Assembly: GCA_016808115.1 (NCBI GenBank)
Contig: JAEQBH010003962.1
Coordinates: 1-64,000 of the forward strand
DNA: 64,000 nucleotides
DNA from: Tetrastigma voinierianum
Taxonomy: Eukaryota; Streptophyta; Magnoliopsida; Vitales; Vitaceae
Direction of reading: 5' to 3'
Positions 1 to 12,826 of this stretch are shown here, one piece after another (position 1 is the first letter of the stretch; each line of letters opens with the position of its first letter). The position numbers and the translations under genes are program-made. The notes beneath the pieces were generated by a model. That model saw only the letters and a program-made list of their open reading frames with translations. It had not been told where the DNA came from and did no database searches.

Positions 1-960
1 TGATGTATGGGGCATCGACTTCATGGGACCATTCCTACTTCCTTCGGCTATGCCTATCCTTGTGGGGGTGGGCCCTACGTGTCGAAGTGGGTTGAAACTT
101 GATTACCGTGCGGGCGGATGACCACAAAGTTTGTGCTAAAATTCTGAAGGAGAACATTTTCTCTAGATTCGGAGTTCCCAAAGCAATTATCAATGATGGA
201 GGTTCTCACTTTTGTAACAAACCCTTTGAGAACCTCTTATCCAAATGTGGTGTTAAGCACAAGGTAGCCACCCCGTATCATCCTCGAGCCGGTGGTGTCG
301 AGTGGAGCTCTTGACGAGAGAAATAAAGACCATCTTGATGAAAGTTGTTAATTCTAACAGGAAGGACTGGTCTTTGAAGCTTCTAAACTCATTGTGGGCA
401 TACAGAACAGCATACAAGACCATCCTCGGCATGTCCCCGTATCGCTTAGTTTATGGCAAGGCTTGCCATTTACCGGTAGAAATTGAATCTCTGAGGCGTG
501 GTGGGCCCGATACGAAATTTGAACATGGATATGAACCGAGTTGGCCTGAAAGAATGCTTGAGATTGGCGAGTTAGAAGAGCTGAGAAACAACGCCTACTT
601 CAATTCCAAAATTGCATAGGATAAGCAGAAGAAGTGGCATGATCAGCTCATAACCCGGAAAACTTTTCAATCGAGAGGATCGAAGTCTCTGTATGATTCA
701 ATCTCATCTTATTTAGGGCAAGCTCCATCGATAGATGAGGCCCATTTATCATCCATCAAGCATATCCCGAATGGTTTGGTTGACCTTCTCAATAGAAAAC
801 TGAAGAGGATCGTTCTGGGACAGCAGACGCGGTAAAGCCCTATCTTTGTTAAGCCGCTCTACGGAAGAGGAGGAGAGTATCCACTCCTTGATCTCCTTGA
901 TGACATTCGAGCCAGGTTGGTTTGGTCTCCTTGAGACAGAAAGCTATGGCTCAAATTTGT
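1..960 (+). pseudogene. Athila-type Ty3/gypsy integrase (3' end of pol), frameshifted
   Basis: The catalytic core of a retroviral-type integrase, which inserts element cDNA into the chromosome. The first codons read as the core start (DVWGIDFMGPF). Positions 99-314 hold FSRFGVPKAIINDGGSHFC (second catalytic Asp in NDGG) and VATPYHPRAGG. A frame change near 300 moves the reading to 302-619, which holds a TREIK helix, WAYRTAYKT and YGKACHLPVE. The ACHLPVE motif is typical of the Athila/Tat lineage (family knowledge). A stop at about 619 is followed by in-frame C-terminal remnants (KKWHDQLITRK). The glutamine/threonine usually found in HPQTSG is changed. The window edge cuts the N-terminal zinc-binding part. 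Confident of family, and confident that it is not functional. Confidence 0.88.
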
Positions 961-3060
961 TTTCTTTATTGGTCAATTTTTAATTTATTTTAATTTTACT
1001 ATTTTTATTATATCTTAGTTTTTAATTAAAATAGTCTTTAATATTTTCAGCCTAATGGTTCTTTTATTTTTATATTTCTGTTATACAAAGAGAAAGTCAG
1101 AAAAGATAAAATGCAGAGCTAAAATTCACTGTATGACCCGTGATGTTTCAGAGTGAAAATTTGGGCAGTGATTCGCCTTCAGAAACAAAACATCATAAAA
1201 AGGGGCTATTTCCTCGCCTTTTTTTTTTTTTACCACAAGCTTCTGACCTCACAATTTCCAACACCAAGCCGCCCGGCCGTTAGGTGTTCCTTATTTCTGC
1301 CTCCCCTACCGCTTCTTCGGCCTCACTGGGTCATTTGTGCCCACAGCGGCCCGAACGCGAGGAGGACATCGATAGGCCTGGGGGAGTCTGAAAGACCCGT
1401 TCTCCCGCCGCAGATGCCATGGCACTTCCAAGGCTGCCGCACACCTCCAATCCCGTGGTGCCACACCTCCTTCGTGGTCTCCCGTTACACCATAATATCG
1501 AATCCAAATTTCCGCTGACAGGTCCCGAGACGGCAGCCGGAGGCCCCCATCCAGACGAGATACACACCGTGGGACCGACTTCCCATCCATGGCTCCACCG
1601 GCACCGCCGCCGGCCGGCTCCCAACATCCGCCCGGATGTCTTCACGCCTATCCAGCCTTCACAATCTCCCACCGTCAGAGTCCTGCGATGCGCTCAATGT
1701 CGTCGTTCAAGCGCCAACGCGCGCACAATGCAATGCCGGTTCAATTATCCCCCCATCGGGAATTAGAGTCCACTATTTCCAATATGAACCCGACACCGGG
1801 GACGTGATTGTCGCTATGGACTTTCATCGAGTTCTTATGATACATACCAAAGATTAACAATGACCCACGGTTCAAGATTCTAGCGCGGCACTGGTCCACG
1901 TATTCGCTATTGCCGCTACAGACCCGAGGCAATTTTTCTATCCCCGGAGAGTTCTGAGTTCTCCACACATGATGCGTCCCTGGAGGTCCAATCCGACGTG
2001 CCACCTGAGGATGGTCTTCCCGTTATCGCTAGCTTTAGATGTATCACCGCCGCCTTGGCCTACCGTGTTCCTCCTTCAAGCAATCGTGCATTATCGATGA
2101 GGCCCCACCCCTGCCTAGAGATGGTTCTCTCGCCTCGAACAAGGCCGGTCTATCTCCTTCGTCAAGGCAAACTTCCTCCGCATATGTTCCTCACGCATCA
2201 TACACGCGACAACTGCTCGCTCAGCACTATATGCAAAGGCAGAGGAGCTATTCTAGGAGGCTTTATTGATATCCGAGGGCTCCCGTTCAATCCTGTAGCC
2301 ATCATGACCGCCATCACTCAAGAAAAGGTCCACCGCATGGGGTGTCCACCGCGGCGGAGATTTGGCCCTCTGATGCTTTGGCAGATTGAGTATGCCATGT
2401 GTTAGAGCACCCGCCCTTGTGAGAAACCCACATATATTGCCAGGCGCTGATTATGTGTCCCAGAGCCAACCTGGACCGCACTTCTTTTCTTTGTACCAGA
2501 GGATGTCGAGGATGATTTGAGCAGATCCGCTTGCGGACGGCAGCAACCCGTCCCGGTGGAGGCCGAGGAACCTCGCCCTGATTCATCCCTTCCGCCCGCC
2601 CACCGCCTACTTCAGGACTGAGAATCCTCAGTCTTCCACGCCACAGCAACAACATCCGGTATAATTCCCGCCATTAGATTTCGGCTGCAGAGGGATGCAG
2701 TCAATAGATTCACGCTACTTCGCACTCAAGCCGCACAGCATTGGCCGAAGCGATGGCCCGCGCCAGGTCGCCTTCATAATCTATTCTTCTTCGGGAGCAT
2801 AGAGTCACCTTGGTCTCCCACCGCTACCGCAGGTTTAACCCCATACAAACCCACCACCATGATTGTGTCCGGCCGCCATCGCCAGCAGCTTTCTTTGAAC
2901 GTACTCGCGCCGCCCGGCAGGCTTCATCCACGCCGCACCGCACCAAACAGCGCAGCTGGAGAAGGTCGTGACTTCCTTCTAGCGCTTTCCCGGCGTCACC
3001 GTTGAGACACAAAGTGATGCTTGGGTCAGGGAGAAGCCCGCTTCAGCGCGGCATTTATCA
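961..3060 (+). other. Decayed Athila region downstream of integrase (possible env-like ORF remnant)
   Basis: The first 200 bp are AT-rich spacer. From about 1240 to 3030 the sequence becomes clearly GC-richer than its surroundings and has several overlapping open stretches in all three plus frames (1153-1518, 1419-1766, 1998-2405). None has a motif I recognise. The position, between integrase and the 3' LTR of an Athila-type element, matches where this lineage carries an extra env-like or unknown ORF. The many short interrupted frames suggest a long ORF broken by indels. The placement is inference, and no protein can be assigned. Confidence 0.4.
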
Positions 3061-4313
3061 TACTTATGTTTCGGTTTCGCTTTTATACTTTGTTGCTTTA
3101 GTTTCATCAATCGCCACTTGTCTCTTCAGAGAGAGAGACTTTAGACTATTTGTTAGTATGTATTAGCTTAATAGTGAGAAGTGGGTTTATTTTGTTGAAG
3201 CTGTATATTGTGGTGTTCACTAATATGTTTGTACTCAGTTTTTATGCTATAGATATTAAACTGTATGATTTGCATTTTCTATTTTGAGACCATTTTTTTT
3301 TATTTTGAATGCAATTCCTTTGCACAAGTGCATAATGATTATACTGCAATTTGATTGAACTCAAGTTTTCTTCAATGTATCATACATGTTAGATAACTTT
3401 TTATGCTGAGTTGAGGGATGCCTTCCCCCCCACTCCTTCAGAGAGAAAGTTATATGAATAAATACTGTCAAATTTGTTGTATTTAATTGCTTTCTTCCGC
3501 CTTTAGCCAACCATACACACCGGCAAAGAAGGTCTCAAATGATAGTTAAGAAATGCACAAACTCTTCTACATGCAAAACCCTTTCCTGAAAGGCACTCCT
3601 TAATAGGTTACGGACTTCATGCAAAGAAGGCTAATGCCTCATAATAGTAATAGAAAAGAAAAGAAAAGAATAGAATCGCATTGTTCATTTCTAAACCTGC
3701 AACATCAGGCATAAGATGGTCAGTTACTTAAAGGCTTCCAAAAGCCTGGTCAACATAGAATGCACCATCATGTCGCAACACGGTGATGGGTGAGCTTAGC
3801 GTTAGAAAGTCAGAGGTCAAATCACCAAGTCCGGTGAACCAGGAGTTTGTGGTCAAAAGACCTCATGGCTTGGTGCCCTAAACCTCACTCCGGTCGGGAG
3901 TCATCACTAATCCCGCATATGACTTTGCAAGTCAACTCACACGTACACCCCATAAATTGCAAAAAAAGCAGAATGGGGTACATGGCAACCTGATTCATTA
4001 GGGTTGGTTAACATGCAAGGTTGCGTACGCTCATTGGGGTGGGTGAGAGCATGTCAGCCAGAGTTTATGAGTTGAGACCTGATCAAACAAACCCGTAGCG
4101 CGAAGAGCCGGTTCTGTTCTGCAGAGGAGAGCTTATCGAGACAACACCGCGGCAATCTTCTTGTCATCTTGAGATGGCTATTAGATTAAGTTTGAGTGAC
4201 TTCTACCAGTTATATCATTTGTACAAACCTTTTGACCTCACAATGTTTCACTGAAAGGACATACTTTGGCATTTCTAATGACTAGTTAAATGTCTGGTTA
4301 GTAGTGATTGTTC
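3061..4313 (+). other. Athila 3' noncoding region
   Basis: No coding frame is visible. The stretch starts with T-rich sequence (3061-3130). Further on are blocks I associate with the 3' untranslated region of Athila-like elements, such as the segment around 3840-3930 (loss of synteny markers, GGCTTGGTGCCC and CGGTCGGGAGTC). It leads directly into the polypurine tract at 4314. The assignment rests on position between integrase and polypurine tract. Confidence 0.45.
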
Positions 4314-4323
4314 AAAAGGGGGG
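4314..4323 (+). promoter_or_regulatory. Polypurine tract of the Athila-type element
   Basis: AAAAGGGGGG sits immediately before TGTTATATA, which has the TG start expected of an LTR. A purine run of this kind primes plus-strand DNA synthesis in LTR retrotransposons and marks the internal/3' LTR junction. Confidence 0.6.
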
Positions 4324-5240
4324 TGTTATATATTTTGAACCCCATTAAGATAGGGTTCTAAGTACTTTTGTGTACTAATCATATTAGCTGTAAACCCACT
4401 ATACTTAGTGTGTCCACATGGGTACTAATTGGCTGTACTTCAGCTGCCTGTGGTGGTTTTTTTGCAGCTCTGAGAGTCTATTCTTAATGTCAATTTAGGC
4501 AGATCTAGTTTTGTTTATCACACTGTGTTCATATGATTTATCTTCAATGTACCAAATGAGTGAAGAAATTGACCCAGGAGCAAGCAGTAGAATGCCAACA
4601 GAGAGAAAATTTCAATACTGCAGCGAAATTTTCGCTACACCCGTACCAAGATTTGCAAAGAAATTTCATGAGAGATGCACTGCTACAAAGATAAATTTGT
4701 TATGGAGCAAATTTTCTCCAGAATAAAATCCCTGGTTCTCTATTTCTTGCAGGTACAAACGACCTGTTGGGTTAATTTTCATTTCATCTCACCGTAGAAT
4801 TATAATTACATAGTTTGATCGGTGATTTCACCCGTTGTGGGCACATATGTTTCACTTCAACAATTGTAACCTGAACTTTACCCGGTTATCGACGGGCCCC
4901 GCCGCCTTCCTCTTCACTTTCTCTCTCCCTTTCTCTCACTCTCAGAACGAAACACACCTTCGTGATGACAACTCATGGATGTTTGGCTAGTGCCTTCAAA
5001 CTTTGAAGAGGAGGGTTGCCAGGTAGGTTGATAGCGTTTGCAGCAGTGTGATCCCTCCAGATTTCACGAAGGTGTACCAGTAGTTATGTTTCGCCTCTTC
5101 AAACTAGGCTTGGTGCTTTGGTCGACAATTTCAAACATTTGGCAACTTTAGATTCAGCAAAGAGAGTCTTGTCATGATACACTATTATCCATTAGTTGGT
5201 CACTGACAGCAGCCACAAAGAAAGTTGCTGCCAGGATTTC
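4324..5240 (+). mobile_element. Athila-type 3' LTR (right end uncertain)
   Basis: It begins TGTTATATATTTTGAACCCC directly after the polypurine tract. It contains repeated CGAAATTTTCGC-like words (about 4625-4640 and near 4665), a feature I associate with LTRs of this lineage. It continues through a pyrimidine-rich block (4905-4945) and the segment with interleaved inverted repeats (4955-5103). I could not find the terminal CA or a target duplication, so 5240 is only where recognisable sequence fades. Confidence 0.45.
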
Positions 5241-6779
5241 AACTCATGACATCAATGCTCACAAGTAAAATGCTATGTTTCCAAAGAGAAATGGTACTAA
5301 GGGTTAGTTTTTTGCCAAACAAAGATCCAGTTTTGGAAATGACTAAAATCACTTTCCAATGCAGAAAGAACTGAGGACACCTTTTATAAAACTTATCATC
5401 ATACCAAATCAGAAACAAACTTCAAGCACTTCTTTTTTACATCTTATTTAACAATTTCTCAGCGAAGGGTAGTGAAAAACAACCACACTTTTTTTACAAA
5501 TCAAAATCAACGAAAAAGTCAACACATAATCACAGCAAATTACGGGCGATTAAATCATCCCCGCATTTCAACCGACGCGATATCACAGAGCGCTTGTTAC
5601 AGGAGAAGCAGGGGGCAGAATGAGCGTTGATCCAGAAACACCACGCAGGCACGAATCAACAAACCGCAAAGTTCCTCGCTTCGAAAACTAAAGCTACGTT
5701 CGAAAGTATACAGATCGCGACATGACGACTGAATGCAGAAAACGTCGACAATCGCCAGCTGGCGGCCGCCAGGGTGGAGTAAATGAATATAATCCAACGT
5801 GCGACCATTCCGGCGCAACAACCAACATTGTTAGATAGCCAGAGTCGTAAAGGTTTCGTTCCGGCGCGCAACTGATCAGATTATCGGTATATTAATAATC
5901 CCCAAGAATTTTCAATAGCTGTGGTGGACCCCCACCGCCTCAGACAAGTTGAAAGATATTCCTCCCAGAGAGAGAATGGAACTTCACACATTCTCAATTT
6001 TTAGAGAACTGCTCCAATCCTGTTAAACAATGGCTCCTGCAAAGCTGACAACACTGAACCCATGATAATCTGAGTTCTAAATGAGCCACTTTAATGGAGG
6101 CATAAGGGGCAGGCCATTTTAACCACCATAAGGGTAGGTATTAATAGAGGGTAACAAATTCTAGTTTTTTATGCAAATACCTCCACCACAAGATTGAGAC
6201 AATAATAAGGGAGGATAATACAGAACTATACTGGCATGGCCTTTAGGACAAGCTGGACCATCCATAATTTGGTATAATCCATATCCAGGTAATAGATAGA
6301 GAGAATCCACCTAAGGAGGCATAGAATCTCAAATCTCTTGGTAGACTCTAGTAGCTCTAGGTCAACATAGTTGCTACTGATTTATGTGTGTTGAGGGAAT
6401 AAATATAGATTCTCCCACACAGTAGATAAGAAAGGTGGTGATCCCAACAATATCTGTCTGATGGTGCCAATTTGGTACTAAAAGAAAAAAGTCATGTTTT
6501 AGAGAGAGGTAAAATGAAAGAGCTGGAAGTATCCATCATCTAAAACAAGAAATTAAGAAAGAGAAACCCTCCATAAAGGAAAGAGAATGTTTCTCTCAAA
6601 AGACATACTTATCCAAAGGGAAAGGCATGAACACTTTAAGGAGGAAAATACCTGCCTTTCGTCCCCTCATTCCTCGCTTCCACCGTGCCTATTGTAGACA
6701 TGCAGCAGAAGGTTGACTTCACTGCCAATAACGAATTGTTGTTCTCTATGATAGTTTCTCAGTTAAAATCAAGTTTTAA
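5241..6779. other. Unassigned degenerate DNA
   Basis: No coding frame with a recognisable domain on either strand. Minus-strand open stretches at 5597-5871 have no motif I can name. The tail (about 6660-6780) may be the decayed start of the RT relic that follows. Confidence 0.3.
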
Positions 6780-7560
6780 TAGTAGAAGACATACCGGCAT
6801 CTGATGTCTTGGCTCACATATATCGAATACTGGTCATGCTCTTTAGTTTAAAATGCAGATGCACTACCAAAGTGGCAATAGAATTACTTCTTCAACATAT
6901 ATGAGGTCATTATCACATAAAGATATATTGATAAGATATATTGAAGCCCTAAAAGAGCCAATGAGCTTTTAGATCATCTAAGGAAAAGCTTTTGAAAGGA
7001 TGAGACACTATTAAATATGCTTAATCCACTCAATTAAATGTAATGGTTCCAGATACAAGGAATTTCCTTGATTCCAATAATAATTCAAAAGATGAGAGAA
7101 GGATCATGGCAATAAAGAAAAAGATATTAGTTTCAATGCTCCATTAACAAGAAAGAACCTAAAAGTTCTTGCCCAGGGAAATTATACATGATTTATTCTA
7201 ACTGGGTGGTAAAAACCAATGAATTCGATCAGGAAGTTTTAAGATATGAAAGAGTTTATGTGAGAGGAACAACATCAAGCAGCTTTTGACAAGACCAAAA
7301 AGTACCTCTCTAAACCTCCTATTCTAATGCCTCCTATATAAGGTCATCCACTTAAATTATATTTATCAACCGCAAATTAGTCAATAGGTTATCTTTTGGC
7401 ACAAAACAATTCTATACTGGCCATGAGGTGATCAGATATTATTTGAGTAGGTCTTAAATCCAACAAAACAAGATAAAACTTAATTGAAAAATTATGTTTA
7501 GCCTTGTACTTTGCATGTACTAAATTAAGATATTACTGGATCAGTTCTGGTCTACATCCG
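6780..7560 (+). pseudogene. Ty3/gypsy reverse transcriptase to RNase H relic (Tat/Ogre- or Athila-like)
   Basis: Broken remnants of a pol polyprotein in domain order. Around 6838-6930 a decayed FGLKNAGATYQR-type RT segment and an HIKIYVDDILVKS-type stretch are visible through frameshifts. At 7100-7200 is a remnant of the LQGKLAYIRRFISN linker. Positions 7275-7400 read AAFDKTKKYLSKPPILMPP and LYLST, the start of RNase H in Tat-type elements. Near 7480-7540, EKLCLALYFACTKLRYYW is the RNase H core helix. At least five stops or frameshifts occur. The element once copied RNA to DNA; this copy is dead. Its limits beyond these motifs are not visible. Confidence 0.7.
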
Positions 7561-9565
7561 GTTTCTCAAACTCGACTTCAAGGCAAAGTACATGCTTAAC
7601 CCTTCCATTTGATTTACAGATTGTAAATGTTCCCTTGCTTTTGTCAGAATTCACACTCTTAAGCGATACTTCCAAGTTAGAACGTCGATGGATAAACACT
7701 GTCGATTTCTTATTGATCATCATTCCTTAGGATTGGACGTAGAAAAGTGTGGAGTTGGGAATCAATGAGCAGTAAAGGAACCTTGATCTCAAAATTGATG
7801 GTGGTTCAAGCATTGAGAATTTAGCTAAAGCAGAGAGAGCTGTAGCCACATCTAAGTCAATAGAGGGCATCGGGATCGGGGGGGTGGGAGGTCCACAATC
7901 ATGAAAGACAAGTCCAGTATAAATCTATTCGCTCTATTTAAAAAAAAGTCGTATCGATGAAGCCTGGAAAGATGGAAAATATAAAACAAAGGAAAAGAAA
8001 AATACAAGAGAAATATAAAGGTGAAGGACAAACTAGCGAGGGAGTAGGTTGAGAAGCAGCTCACGGGCCTCTTCACGCCAGGCCCTCTCCAGAGTCTTCT
8101 CTTCATTTTGCTGTCTCATCAAGTGTACTACTAATGAACCTAAGAATCACTCGTCGAGGTCTCTCTCCAAAGGCCGACCCTTGCTCACTATCCTAAGAGG
8201 GATCTTCCAATTTCTTCAACCCTCACTGATCATCAACATTTTTGGAGAACCAACCGATAGGTTGGTTCCGTGTGATGACCGCCATAAGTTTGAAGTTATT
8301 AATTCCTCATTGTAAAGACCTTCAAAAAAAATTAGCTTAAATAACTACTAGAAGTGTTCTTTCCTGGGTACTCTGTGGTTTCAAAGTCTCATTTCAGAGG
8401 AAGAAGCCAACTGAAGAGAAATGAGGAAATTAGTGAGGGGGAATTAATGAATGCAATAAATGAGTTTTTACCTATAGTGGGAGATCAAGAACTGAGAAGC
8501 TCAGAAACTTGGTATTCAACGTGGGCAGAAAGATTGTGCCTCAGATAAAGAGGTGTAATCCCACGATGAGCATGAAGTAGTTTGATACTCACCAAATGTC
8601 TGTCTATACAAACTCCAAATCTAGTAGGAAAGAAAGGCGTGCGGAGGTAAAACTGGATAAATCACGAAAACCAAAACTAACTGCCCAAAGATAAGGGAGG
8701 TATGATTGTAGACTAGCCGGGGATGCAGACAATAAAGATGAAAAGGCGAACCGTCCTTCAGATAAAATTCCGGCTAAGGGTACCTAGTAGAGGCCATGGG
8801 ACTCAAAATCACTATGCAGATATATGGCTATGATAGAAGCCAAAATTTGATTCAAAGTTAAGATATGTGCAAATCAAGCCTCAGAATAAGTGTACCAATG
8901 CTTGGCTCATTAACTCGCCAAGAAGGACATAAGATCATCGGGGAGGCACTGATAGAGAATACCAAGGAGCGATATGAAGTCCCAAAGTCTTGTAAGAGGT
9001 AGGTTTCATCCAAAGCTTTGGAAAACATGTGCAAATAACAAAATCAGATCAACCACACCAAGACCACTAACTCTATGGTAAGGCTCACATCATAAACAAA
9101 TTTGCCTGCCGGCCCGATAACCTGAGTGTCAAGAGTAAAGTGTCTGGGCGCATAAGGTCGACCTAGAGCGCAAGTTTCTTCGCCGGCGGTGGTGAAGTCC
9201 ACTAACAGTTTTCCGGAGCTGAAAAACAGATCTCGTGATGGGCGAACCATGAACCAAATATGCTCCATTAGTAGATGAATCCTATGACGCCATGCCATTT
9301 CCGATGGTGGCAAAGTATGAAGTCGGGAGTGGCAGAAACCCCAGCCTTAAGAGAAGAATTTTGAATATCAAGTGCATTGTTGCATCGCATACACTCCAAC
9401 AGGTATGTGGCCCGCAGAGAGAAAAATATCTCTTAATGCATGGCATGAGGCAAAGGGGAGCAGAAAGAGTTAATACTCGACTAGAATTTTGGGGCAGGCA
9501 ACACCTTCATCAATTCCACGCCAATTAAAGTTGTTTCAGAAGGGTGTGCAAATGAAACCACCAAC
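7561..9565. other. Unassigned, probably decayed gypsy internal DNA
   Basis: No domain I can name. Open stretches at 8049-8315 (+), 9044-9313 (-) and 9292-9528 (+) are short and lack family motifs. It lies between a gypsy RT/RNase H relic and a solo LTR, so old retrotransposon sequence is the simplest reading, but the sequence does not prove it. Confidence 0.3.
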
Positions 9566-10899
9566 TGTGACGCCCAAAACCGAGGGTCCATTGATCACCC
9601 ATCAACCTTCAACCCAGGTGGATATCGTGGTAACCCGATACCCCTTCTCGCAGGCGTTCCATTCAACGGGATCCATAATTTAACAAAATCGGAGCAGAGT
9701 CTTTTTCAGACGGAGCTCTACCCAAAACCCAACCTGCATACAATTATATACAATAACATAATCAATCCAAGTTCAATGCATAATATGACACAATGAGATC
9801 GCATGAGGGTCCATTTATGAGTTCTCTATTTCAACTTTACCGTATTAGTACACAAAATTAATTTACTCCAAATGTTTTTGCATAAAATAGTTATATAAAT
9901 ATATCCAGTAACTAGTTTCTGCTCCAAAAAATTTTAAAATAAAATATAAAGCCACAATCCGAAGCCATCCTTAAACCCATCAGAGTCGCCCACCGATGTA
10001 TCACCCCAAGACTTGAAATGCTTTTCCTTATAGTGGCAGAGCACACCCAAAGAGAGTATTTCCTACAGAGGCAATACTTCCCACTCTATCCGTATGTGTA
10101 ATGTCTTGTTATCTTACCAATTTCATATCACTAACATTCCAATAAAGAATATGCAATTTGTAGGTTGAATCCTACATGTCATGCTAGAAGAGATGATTCA
10201 CTCGACACTATACCCTCGAGTCATTACCGACTCCACCACACAATGCAATGCCAATGTGTGTGATAAAATCCGCTGGCCACGGATTGCACCAATGATTTTA
10301 TGTTTAAAGTCATGTGTTTATAAACCAAAACTTTGGATGCTCACACAAATGATTATTTCATATACAAACCATGCAAGGTCTTTTGTAGGGTAGCAATTCG
10401 ATCTCAATCGTAGAAGCCGCAGACACCTTCCTACACTTTTTGGACTTTCACCGTTTGAGTGTATGGACCTGTAATCGAGTCTTTCACCAGAGGGAGTGTC
10501 TAGCCCTTCTTGGTTATTAATCACAACAAAGTTTTATCATCAAGATGTTTTATATGACTCACATGTACTTTATCCAATGGTACCAAGCCCACCAGCATCA
10601 ATCATTATCATATGTTGACCTCAAATCATGCACTCACACCCGGCGAAAATGCATGCTCTTTGTGCATATCTAATGTGATGCACTATCGTGATATCAATAT
10701 TACACAACATATGTGTTTGAATTCCATATGGACAATTTAAATCATACATTTTACCATATGTATCATGGACAATTATATCATATGCATATAATTTCCAAAT
10801 AACACTTATTTCAATTTCAATATATAACTACACATGTATTAACATTTCATCAAACACCACACCAACGTGGTTACACATAAAATTATGGGCAGAACACCC

Positions 10900-11650
10900 T
10901 AATCTTAGTACTAACATTATGACATGGGGTGTTCACAAAACAGCCCCAAAGGGCCACAAGACAAGCTATGTTACAGACTATAAAATAGGGCACAAAAACA
11001 GCCCTAAAACAATCCGAATTCAAGCTACGAACAAATTGCGAACTAGCTATATGCAAAAAATATCCTGAAGGGGCTGATAAGGCACCACAAACTAAATTAT
11101 AAATGATCTGGCCAAAGGGTCCCCAAAAAAGCCCCTAATTAAGATATACAAAACAATCCACAAGCTGCAAAATGAATATGTGTGTGTGGTCCACTCAAAG
11201 CCCTGGGCTGAGTATAAACGGTCCACACACACCAGCCATAAACAAGGCACAAAACAAATTCTTAATTAGGCCATCAAACATGCCACAAACAGCCATGAAA
11301 TAGGGCAACAAAATAATCCCCAATTATGCCATATATATGGTAAAAGTCCACAAACTGAAGCTACAAACAACCACAAAAGGTCCTAAAACAACCCCTAACT
11401 AGAGGTTGTTACATATGTAAAATAGTCCACAAACCAGCCATGCAAAACAGGCACACAAAAACAGCCCCAAAACAATCCCACTGGGTTTCATCATCAAACA
11501 AGCCACTGTAAAACAGCATAAAAAAAAGGGCATGAATATGTCCCTTTCTACAGAGCTGGCAAAAACACCCAATAAACCAGCCAAAAATAATCACAAAAAG
11601 GTCCCAAACAGCCCCCAATCCGCGCTGGCAAAAAAACAGTCCATAAAAAC
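10900..11650. repeat. Irregular CAAACAGCC-type repeat field inside the solo LTR
   Basis: Words such as CACAAACAGCC, AAAACAATCC and CCTAATTA recur every few tens of bases, with no fixed period and strong purine/C bias on this strand. It appears to be an older, diverged version of the regular array next to it at 11663-12105. No coding function is visible; open frames on the minus strand here (11399-11777) are products of the skewed composition. Confidence 0.5.
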
Positions 11651-11662
11651 AGCCACAAAACG

Positions 11663-12105
11663 GTCCTAAACACTTTGGGAACATATTACGCATAATCACA
11701 AAAACACCACAAAGTCGGCCACAATCGGGCTGCAGAACAGAAGCTATTAAAGTCAAATGCTTTTTAACACAGCCCAAACAACCCTTAATAGTCCGGATTA
11801 TTATTTTTTAACCAAACAGTCCCGCTAAACACTTTTTTGGGGGGACATATTACACACAATCACAAAATAATCTTACAAACCCACTATTAATCAGCCGCGC
11901 AAAACAAATCCATTAAAGTCATTTTAACATAGTCCAAACAACCCCTTAATAGTTCAGATTATTATTTTTTAATCCAAACAGTCCCTAAACACTTTTTTGA
12001 ACATATTATACACAATCACAAAACAATTCACAAAGCCGGTCACAACTGAACCGCAAAACATCCATTTAAAGTCGTTTTAACACAGTCCAAACTAACCCTT
12101 AAGGC
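11663..12105. repeat. Three tandem units of about 156-162 bp
   Basis: Units begin at 11663, 11819 and 11981, each with a variant of GTCCCTAAACACTTTTTTG followed by ACATATTACACACAATCACAA. Each then carries a GCCGGTCACAAC-type block, TTAAAGTC, a CAGTCCAAACAACCC block and ATTATTATTTTTTAA. The third unit is shorter. The array lies inside the family-A solo LTR and accounts for part of its extra length. Confidence 0.75.
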
Positions 12106-12826
12106 ATCAACACAACAATCCTACCTTATAACAGCCCTAAGGTTGGAAACAAACCAAGTAGGAAGAATCCCACTAGTTTAGTAGCACTGCAGAAAGCCTC
12201 CCCAGCGTAAATCTTTGATTTCCCAAAATCTCCTCCTTCGATCTTCATTGAAATCCTCATTTATGGTATGCACGTAGCCCCTGGGTCGAGGCAATGAACC
12301 TTAGTTCTTGCCTATGAATTCCCACCAACTTTAACTCAGATCATCAAAGAAAAGCTTAGAAGCCTCTTCCCTCCTCTCTTCTCATCTCAATGCTTCCAAG
12401 AAAGTTAAATCGAGATATTTGTCTTGCCTCCTCACTTAAGTTTAAGTGAGTGGCTCACATCGCGCCACGTGTCTATGACTTGTCTAGGTCCATTTATGTC
12501 CCAAAATAATTTATTTTATCCTGTTTTAAGTTCAAATCATTTTCTATGAACTTTATCCAATTTAATGTCCAATTGCAAGATTTTCTCAAAAATCCCCTTT
12601 TTTTTAGTCCACTGGATACATGTTGCCTCGAAAAACGTGAAAATTCCGATTATCTTGGAATTCGATGAAATTTGTTTAGGTAACTAGATTTCGCGAGACG
12701 AATTTAACGGTGATGTCCGTTTTGTCATCCAAGATTTATAAAATTGCAAGTATGCAACCTATACTATAGCGGCAATTTATTATTTTTCCATTTTTCAAAA
12801 AAATTCAAATTTACCCGGGTTTTACG

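Larger units (their letters stand above)
9566..12826 (-). mobile_element. Solo LTR, family A (gypsy), minus orientation, expanded
   Basis: The left end is TGTGACGCCC and the right end is CCCGGGTTTTACG. In reverse this is the family-A start (TGTAAAACCCGGG with the last base changed). The right 220 bp (12600-12826) is the reverse complement of the family start seen at 31200, 56633 and 63715, including the CTAGATTTCGCGAGACGA and TCATCCAAGATTT blocks. The left 170 bp matches the left end of the solo LTR at 56807. There is no internal coding region, so it is a solo LTR. At about 3.3 kb it is longer than its relatives (about 1.8-2.3 kb), largely because of repeats at 10900-12105. Flanking 5-mers (CCAAC and CAATC) are not an exact target duplication. 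Confidence 0.7.

Noticed and set aside
11399..11777. Minus-strand Cys/Phe-rich frames (61 and 122 codons)
   Set aside because: They lie in the skewed, repeat-rich part of a solo LTR, which has no coding role.
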